This document shows positions 5,843-9,019 of a stretch of DNA of 9,019 nucleotides, one piece after another (position 1 is the stretch's first letter; every line of letters begins with the position of its first letter). Source of the DNA: an uncultured Porphyromonadaceae bacterium (lineage in GTDB: Bacteria > Bacteroidota > Bacteroidia > Bacteroidales > Muribaculaceae); the NCBI GenBank assembly GCA_946183895.1, contig CAMHDX010000024.1, forward strand, positions 1 through 9,019, given 5' to 3'. The position numbers and the translations under genes are program-made. The notes under the pieces were generated by a model. It was not told the DNA's origin, made no database searches, and saw only the letters and a program-made list of their open reading frames with translations.

Positions 5843-7048
5843 CTACGCTGCCAGGGCGTCAATGCGGCGCTTGATGGCATTAATGTTAAGGATGGTAAGC
5901 AGTGTCACGACGATGATGCCGGCGATGATGGCGGCGACGGGAATCACACCGGCGCTGATGCCCATCTGCGACAGCATCGAGGTGTACAACAACCTGACAA
6001 TCACCGTCACTACCACTGCCGCCACCAGCAGCACCACCGACAACACGATGACCAGGCGGCGGTAGGGCCGGGCGATCATGCGCGGCGTGTAGCCCAGTTG
6101 CAGCAGGTAGCGCACCTGGGTGGCATTGCGCTGCAAGAGCAGGAAGATGCTCATCACCAGCACCACGAAAGCCAGCACACTGATGATGGCGCCAATGGCG
6201 ATAACAAGCGTTGAGACCACCAGCAGCAACTGCGCGGCGCGGTTGGCACCCAACTTGTCGCCCGCCACCTCCAGGTGATGGTCGCTCATGTAGCGCTCGA
6301 TTTGCGTGTCGCCAGGGCTGCTGACCTCGACCACCAGGCGCGTGGGACTCTCCGCGGTGCCGGTGCCGTAGCGAGCGCTCGCCCACTGCATGAACTCCTC
6401 CGGCACCACGATTGTGTTCAACCTGCCCGAGAAACCCACAATGCGGCCTTCCAACTCGCACATCGAGCCGTTGCCGCTAATGGTGAACTGCAACGGCACC
6501 AGCGACACCTGCCCATAGCTCACCCGCGGCAACCCATGAGACGCGGCGAACCCGAAGTTATACAACGACAGGTAGTCGCGCGGAATGATGACAGGCACTA
6601 CGCGACGTATCGTGTCGAACGACCACGTGGTCGGGTCAATGTCAAGATAGCGGCGGTCCACACTCTCAAAGAAGAAGCCCGTGCGCAGCCCGTGGCCGGT
6701 AGTGCCCAGCGCGATGCGGGCATCAATGCTGAAGTCACTCGCGCGAAACGCGCCCACATCGCGGCACCACGGCTGCGACTTCAACTCGTCAAGCTCGTCG
6801 GCGCTGAAGTTGCCGGCATTGCCCAGCAACGACCCTGCCGAGGTCACCGACTTGGTCACAACCAGGTAGTCACGACCCAACAGGCCATCGCCATCATCGT
6901 CAAGCGCGGGACGCATGTCGCTGTAGAACTGCGCAGCCACCATCACGATGGTCAAGCCCAACAGTCCCGCGAGGGCGTAGCCCACAATCTGAGGCACACT
7001 GATGCCTTCACGCAGCAGTTTCCAGACCAGATCCTTAGTTTGTGCCAT
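5843..7048 (-). CDS. ABC transporter permease, MacB/FtsX-type
   Basis: This 401-residue inner-membrane protein has the four-helix FtsX/MacB layout: one N-terminal helix (about 18–40), a large extracytoplasmic domain (about 45–270), then three helices near 272–306, 328–350 and 364–388. Between the second and third helices is a short cytoplasmic stretch, RNATQVRYLLQLGYTPRMIARPYRR, of the kind that couples FtsX-like permeases to their ATPase. Such systems usually do not carry substrates through the membrane; they move force to the periplasm (as in LolCDE, MacB and FtsEX). The soluble domain has no motif I recognise, so the target is unknown. The ATG at 7048 lies 3 bases after the ATPase stop, so the two genes form one unit. 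It ends about 70 bases before the next operon's promoter, with no convincing terminator. Confidence 0.85.
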   Translation of the reverse strand: MAQTKDLVWKLLREGISVPQIVGYALAGLLGLTIVMVAAQFYSDMRPALDDDGDGLLGRDYLVVTKSVTSAGSLLGNAGNFSADELDELKSQPWCRDVGAFRASDFSIDARIALGTTGHGLRTGFFFESVDRRYLDIDPTTWSFDTIRRVVPVIIPRDYLSLYNFGFAASHGLPRVSYGQVSLVPLQFTISGNGSMCELEGRIVGFSGRLNTIVVPEEFMQWASARYGTGTAESPTRLVVEVSSPGDTQIERYMSDHHLEVAGDKLGANRAAQLLLVVSTLVIAIGAIISVLAFVVLVMSIFLLLQRNATQVRYLLQLGYTPRMIARPYRRLVIVLSVVLLVAAVVVTVIVRLLYTSMLSQMGISAGVIPVAAIIAGIIVVTLLTILNINAIKRRIDALAA

Positions 7049-7051
7049 GGC

Positions 7052-7693
7052 TTAAAGGTGTAAAATGTTATCAAAATCAATCGCCGGCGGATTGCCGACA
7101 CTGGTACACACGATGGCGGCCCCCTGCTTGTCGCACTCCCGGGCGATGAGCGCCGATACCGCGGCGTTGGTGTCGGGGTCAAGGTGGCTCACCGGCTCGT
7201 CAAGCACGATAAAGTCAAACGGCTGGCACAGGGCGCGCACGATAGCGACACGTTGCTGCTGGCCGATGGACAGGCGTCCGGCGGGCTGATGCAGGCGGTC
7301 CTCCAGCCCCACCGCCACGAGCATGTCGCGAATCTCACGCTCGCTCTTGTGACCGGTCAGGCTGTTCTTGACCAGGCAATTCTCGGTTGCGGTGAGCGTG
7401 GCGAACAGGCGCAGGTCCTGCGGGACGTAAGCCACATGGCGGGCGCGCAACGCGCACCAGCGGTCAATGTCAAGGGTCCTGACATCAGTGCCGTCAAAGG
7501 TGATGCAGCCCGTGTAGTCGCTGCGATAGCCGTACAAGTAGGCGCACAGCGTCGACTTGCCCGAGCCGCTGGCGCTGGCAACCTGATAGGCGCGACCCGC
7601 CTCAAAGGTCACGCGCTGCAACCACACGCCGCTCGCGGGAGGAGTGTCGGCAAACACTGCCGGCAAAACATTGTTAAGGGTGATTGTCTTCAT
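7052..7693 (-). CDS. ABC transporter ATP-binding protein with altered motifs
   Basis: This 213-residue nucleotide-binding protein is close in size to LolD/FtsE. Visible motifs, in order, are: Walker A at 40–48 (SASGSGKST, with Ser where the first Gly is usual), Q-loop Gln92 (YVPQD), signature at 141–148 (LSIGQQQR instead of LSGGQQQR), Walker B with catalytic Glu at 161–166 (FIVLDE), and D-loop SHLD (169–172). The H-loop His expected after the TS/TH strand is absent; the sequence there is IVCTSVGNPP. The Walker lysine, Gln and Glu are kept, so ATP binding and perhaps slow hydrolysis are plausible. Its stop lies 3 bases before the permease ATG, and its ATG overlaps the CDF stop (ATGA, 7693–7690). 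It probably powers the FtsX-type permease. Confidence 0.9.
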   Translation of the reverse strand: MKTITLNNVLPAVFADTPPASGVWLQRVTFEAGRAYQVASASGSGKSTLCAYLYGYRSDYTGCITFDGTDVRTLDIDRWCALRARHVAYVPQDLRLFATLTATENCLVKNSLTGHKSEREIRDMLVAVGLEDRLHQPAGRLSIGQQQRVAIVRALCQPFDFIVLDEPVSHLDPDTNAAVSALIARECDKQGAAIVCTSVGNPPAIDFDNILHL

Positions 7694-8607
7694 AGTCCAA
7701 TAGTGGTGTCGGGGCGTTCACAACATTCTTGACCGCGATAGGGCTCCACGCTGATGTAGGTTATCACCTTGCCGTAGTCGGCGATGAGCTTGCTCTCGAT
7801 GGCACCGGTGATGGCGGCAGCGGCATTGACGGTGATGTCGCCGTCAACCTTGATATGCACATCAACCACACGCACTTGTCCGTTGCGGCGGGTGCGCAGG
7901 TTGTGATGAGTGCGCACGCCGGGCGTGTCGTCAATGATGGCGGCGATGTGAGCCACCTCGTCGTCGGGCAACGCCTTCTCGAGCAGCTCCTCGACCGATG
8001 GCTTGGCGATGCGCACCGCCGGCACGATGATCATGACGCTCACAACAATCGCCGCCACCGAGTCCAGCACGCGCCACTGCTCGCCCAGGTAGATGGCACC
8101 CGAGACGCCCACCAGGGTGGCGAGCGTGCTCAACGCGTCGGTGCGATGATGCCAGGCGTAGGCGCGCAGCGCCTGGTTGTCGGTCGACTTGCCCACATGG
8201 GTCGTGTAGCGATAGAGCAACTCCTTGACGGCGATTGCAGCCAGCGCCACCCACAGCGTGATGCTCTCAGGCGCCTCGGGCACAATGCCGACGACCAACG
8301 CCTGCCACACGTCGCGCACACCGCCCACGAGCAGCTCCACTCCCACTATCAGCATCATCGCGCTGATAAAAAAGGCGGCTATGGTCTCGAACTTGCCGTG
8401 GCCGTAACGATACTTCTTGTTCTCGCCCCGCGCGCCCATGGCTACCATGGCAAACATCACGATGTCGGTCGCGCAGTCGCCAATGCTGTGCACGCCATCG
8501 GCAATCATCGCCGCGGACTTGCCCAGCACGCCCACCGCCAACTTCAACGCGGCAAGCGCCGCGTCACTCACCAGACCTATTGCGGTACATCTTCTGTTCT
8601 TATCCAC
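7690..8607 (-). CDS. Cation diffusion facilitator (CDF) metal exporter
   Basis: This 305-residue protein is a CDF-family exporter, an inner-membrane antiporter that removes Zn2+, Fe2+, Mn2+ or similar ions. The transport site can be read directly: His40-x3-Asp44 in the second helix (ADGVHSIGD) and His153-x3-Asp157 in the fifth (WHHRTD), each of HxxxD type, plus the YRYGHGKFET loop (66–75). His in both pairs is seen in many zinc-type members, so Zn2+ is the best guess, not a proof. A C-terminal cytoplasmic domain of about 90 residues follows. The start is GTG at 8607: an in-frame TAA lies four codons upstream and the first helix begins by residue 9, so no ATG could replace it. The stop overlaps the ATPase gene start. 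I found no confident promoter in front of it. Confidence 0.93.
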   Translation of the reverse strand: MDKNRRCTAIGLVSDAALAALKLAVGVLGKSAAMIADGVHSIGDCATDIVMFAMVAMGARGENKKYRYGHGKFETIAAFFISAMMLIVGVELLVGGVRDVWQALVVGIVPEAPESITLWVALAAIAVKELLYRYTTHVGKSTDNQALRAYAWHHRTDALSTLATLVGVSGAIYLGEQWRVLDSVAAIVVSVMIIVPAVRIAKPSVEELLEKALPDDEVAHIAAIIDDTPGVRTHHNLRTRRNGQVRVVDVHIKVDGDITVNAAAAITGAIESKLIADYGKVITYISVEPYRGQECCERPDTTIGL

Positions 8608-8646
8608 CTCGTTGAGCGTTTAAAGTAATTCAAGATTGTGTACAAC

Positions 8647-8682
8647 AAAAAATCTTTCCAAAACCACTCGTCTCTGGAAAGA
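8647..8682 (-). terminator. Intrinsic terminator after tRNA-Ser
   Basis: On the minus strand, TCTTTCC (8682–8676) pairs exactly with GGAAAGA (8659–8653) across a 16-base loop, and six T residues follow at once (8652–8647). It lies about 30 bases beyond the tRNA 3' end and before the CDF gene, so it most likely ends the tRNA transcript. The stem is AT-rich and the loop long, so it may be leaky; read-through could feed the CDF gene. Confidence 0.7.
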
Positions 8683-8710
8683 AAACATTTACACGAATTA
8701 TAGATAGTTG

Positions 8711-8798
8711 CGGAGTGAGGGGGATTCGAACCCCCGATACCCTTTTGAGGTATACACGCTTTCCAGGCGTGCCTCTTCAACCACTCGAGCATCACTCC
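8711..8798 (-). tRNA. tRNA-Ser (anticodon GGA)
   Basis: An 88-nt class II tRNA. The acceptor stem pairs GGAGTGA (8798–8792) with TCACTCC (8718–8712), with G as discriminator base. The anticodon stem CACGC/GCGTG encloses the 7-base loop CTGGAAA, giving anticodon GGA (8764–8762), which reads UCC and UCU serine codons. A long variable arm, as expected for tRNA-Ser, pairs ATACC with GGTAT across a short loop. The T arm GGGGG-TTCGAAT-CCCCC is perfect. The 3' CCA is not encoded (the next bases are CAA), so it must be added after transcription. Confidence 0.97.
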
Positions 8799-8814
8799 GG
8801 TTAAAAAGCGAGTG

Positions 8815-8845
8815 CAAATGTACAACAAAAATTCAAAATCTCCAA
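8815..8845 (-). promoter_or_regulatory. Bacteroidota-type promoter for tRNA-Ser
   Basis: On the minus strand, TTG (8845–8843) is followed after 20 bases by TACATTTG (8822–8815), an exact TAnnTTTG match. The predicted start, near 8808, gives a leader of only about 10 bases before the mature tRNA 5' end at 8798, which suits a stable-RNA promoter. Confidence 0.7.
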
Positions 8846-8900
8846 GACCGGCGGCGGTTTTGGAGGCAAAAAGCGCGCGGCTTGTGTTATTGTCATTGAA

Positions 8901-8948
8901 AATCCCCACTGTGGCGATGCACTTTGATGCATCACCACAGTGGGGATT
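8901..8948. repeat. Long, nearly perfect inverted repeat (candidate terminator or REP-like element)
   Basis: A 14-bp arm, AATCCCCACTGTGG (8901–8914), pairs exactly with CCACAGTGGGGATT (8935–8948). Inside, after one C·A mismatch, GATGCA (8916–8921) pairs with TGCATC (8928–8933) around a 6-base loop, giving 20 paired positions in 48 bases. On the minus strand it is followed by TTTTC, so it may end a transcript coming from beyond the window edge. It is much longer than a terminator needs to be, and it adjoins a 9-bp repeat array, so a mobile or REP-like origin is also possible. Apart from this repeat, the array and the tRNA promoter, I see nothing in 8823–9019. Confidence 0.8.
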
Positions 8949-8956
8949 GGTGGCTA

Positions 8957-9019
8957 CTGAGAGCTCTAAGAGTGCTGAGAGTACTAAGATTTCTTAGATT
9001 TCTAAGAGTTCTGAGTAAT
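8957..9019. repeat. Seven-copy degenerate 9-bp tandem repeat, running to the window edge
   Basis: Seven 9-base units fill this stretch exactly: CTGAGAGCT, CTAAGAGTG, CTGAGAGTA, CTAAGATTT, CTTAGATTT, CTAAGAGTT, CTGAGTAAT. The consensus is close to CTAAGAGTN. The array begins 8 bases after the inverted repeat at 8901–8948 and probably continues past the window end. A period of nine would keep a reading frame, but no convincing gene covers it, so I treat it as an intergenic repeat. Confidence 0.85.

Noticed and set aside
6275..7063. 262-codon open frame on the plus strand
   Set aside because: It is antisense to the permease and has no recognisable features.
7729..8628. 299-codon open frame on the plus strand
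   Set aside because: It is antisense to the CDF gene, whose metal-site motifs are intact; the plus-strand product is a His-rich shadow.
8577..8909. 110-codon minus-strand frame crossing the tRNA
   Set aside because: Its middle part (GGSNPPHSAT type) is the familiar spurious translation of tRNA-Ser; it also runs through the tRNA promoter and terminator.

Overview
The window looks like a chromosomal segment of a gut-type Bacteroidota bacterium, most likely order Bacteroidales and possibly Muribaculaceae-like. The reasons are a GldH lipoprotein gene directly after a PSP1/RicT-family gene, a zapA – structured RNA – rny order, two promoters of the Bacteroidota type (TTG or TTTG, about 20 bp, then TAnnTTTG), and little sign of Shine-Dalgarno sequences. 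The coding DNA is GC-rich while spacers and promoters are AT-rich. Genus-level placement is inference. Every gene I can support lies on the minus strand, so transcription runs from high to low coordinates.

In the direction of transcription: (1) 9019–8800 holds a 9-bp tandem repeat array, a long inverted repeat and the promoter of a tRNA. (2) 8798–8647 is tRNA-Ser(GGA) with its own promoter and an intrinsic terminator. (3) 8607–5843 is a three-gene unit with almost no spacing: a cation diffusion facilitator, an ABC ATPase with altered nucleotide-binding motifs, and a MacB/FtsX-type permease. (4) 5770–1382 is the main unit: a strong promoter, a roughly 95-nt leader with hairpins and a 14-residue reading frame, a small coiled-coil (ZapB-like) gene, zapA, a 6S-like RNA, rny (RNase Y), a RicT/PSP1 gene and gldH. 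The last three are joined by overlapping or nearly touching stop and start codons. (5) 1391–1190 is a mosaic of GC-rich hairpins followed by sixteen 7-bp repeats. (6) 1184–92 is a two-gene membrane-protein unit, a TRIC-family channel and a GtrA-family protein.

Functionally, the main unit joins division-ring assembly (coiled-coil protein and ZapA) to RNA metabolism: a 6S-like regulator of RNA polymerase, the endonuclease RNase Y, and a homologue of RicT, the protein that tunes RNase Y in Bacillus subtilis. I found no defence island, CRISPR array, prophage or insertion sequence. The most interesting items are the rny–ricT coupling with the 6S-like RNA, the unusual ABC ATPase motifs, and the two sites where short tandem repeats lie beside palindromes.
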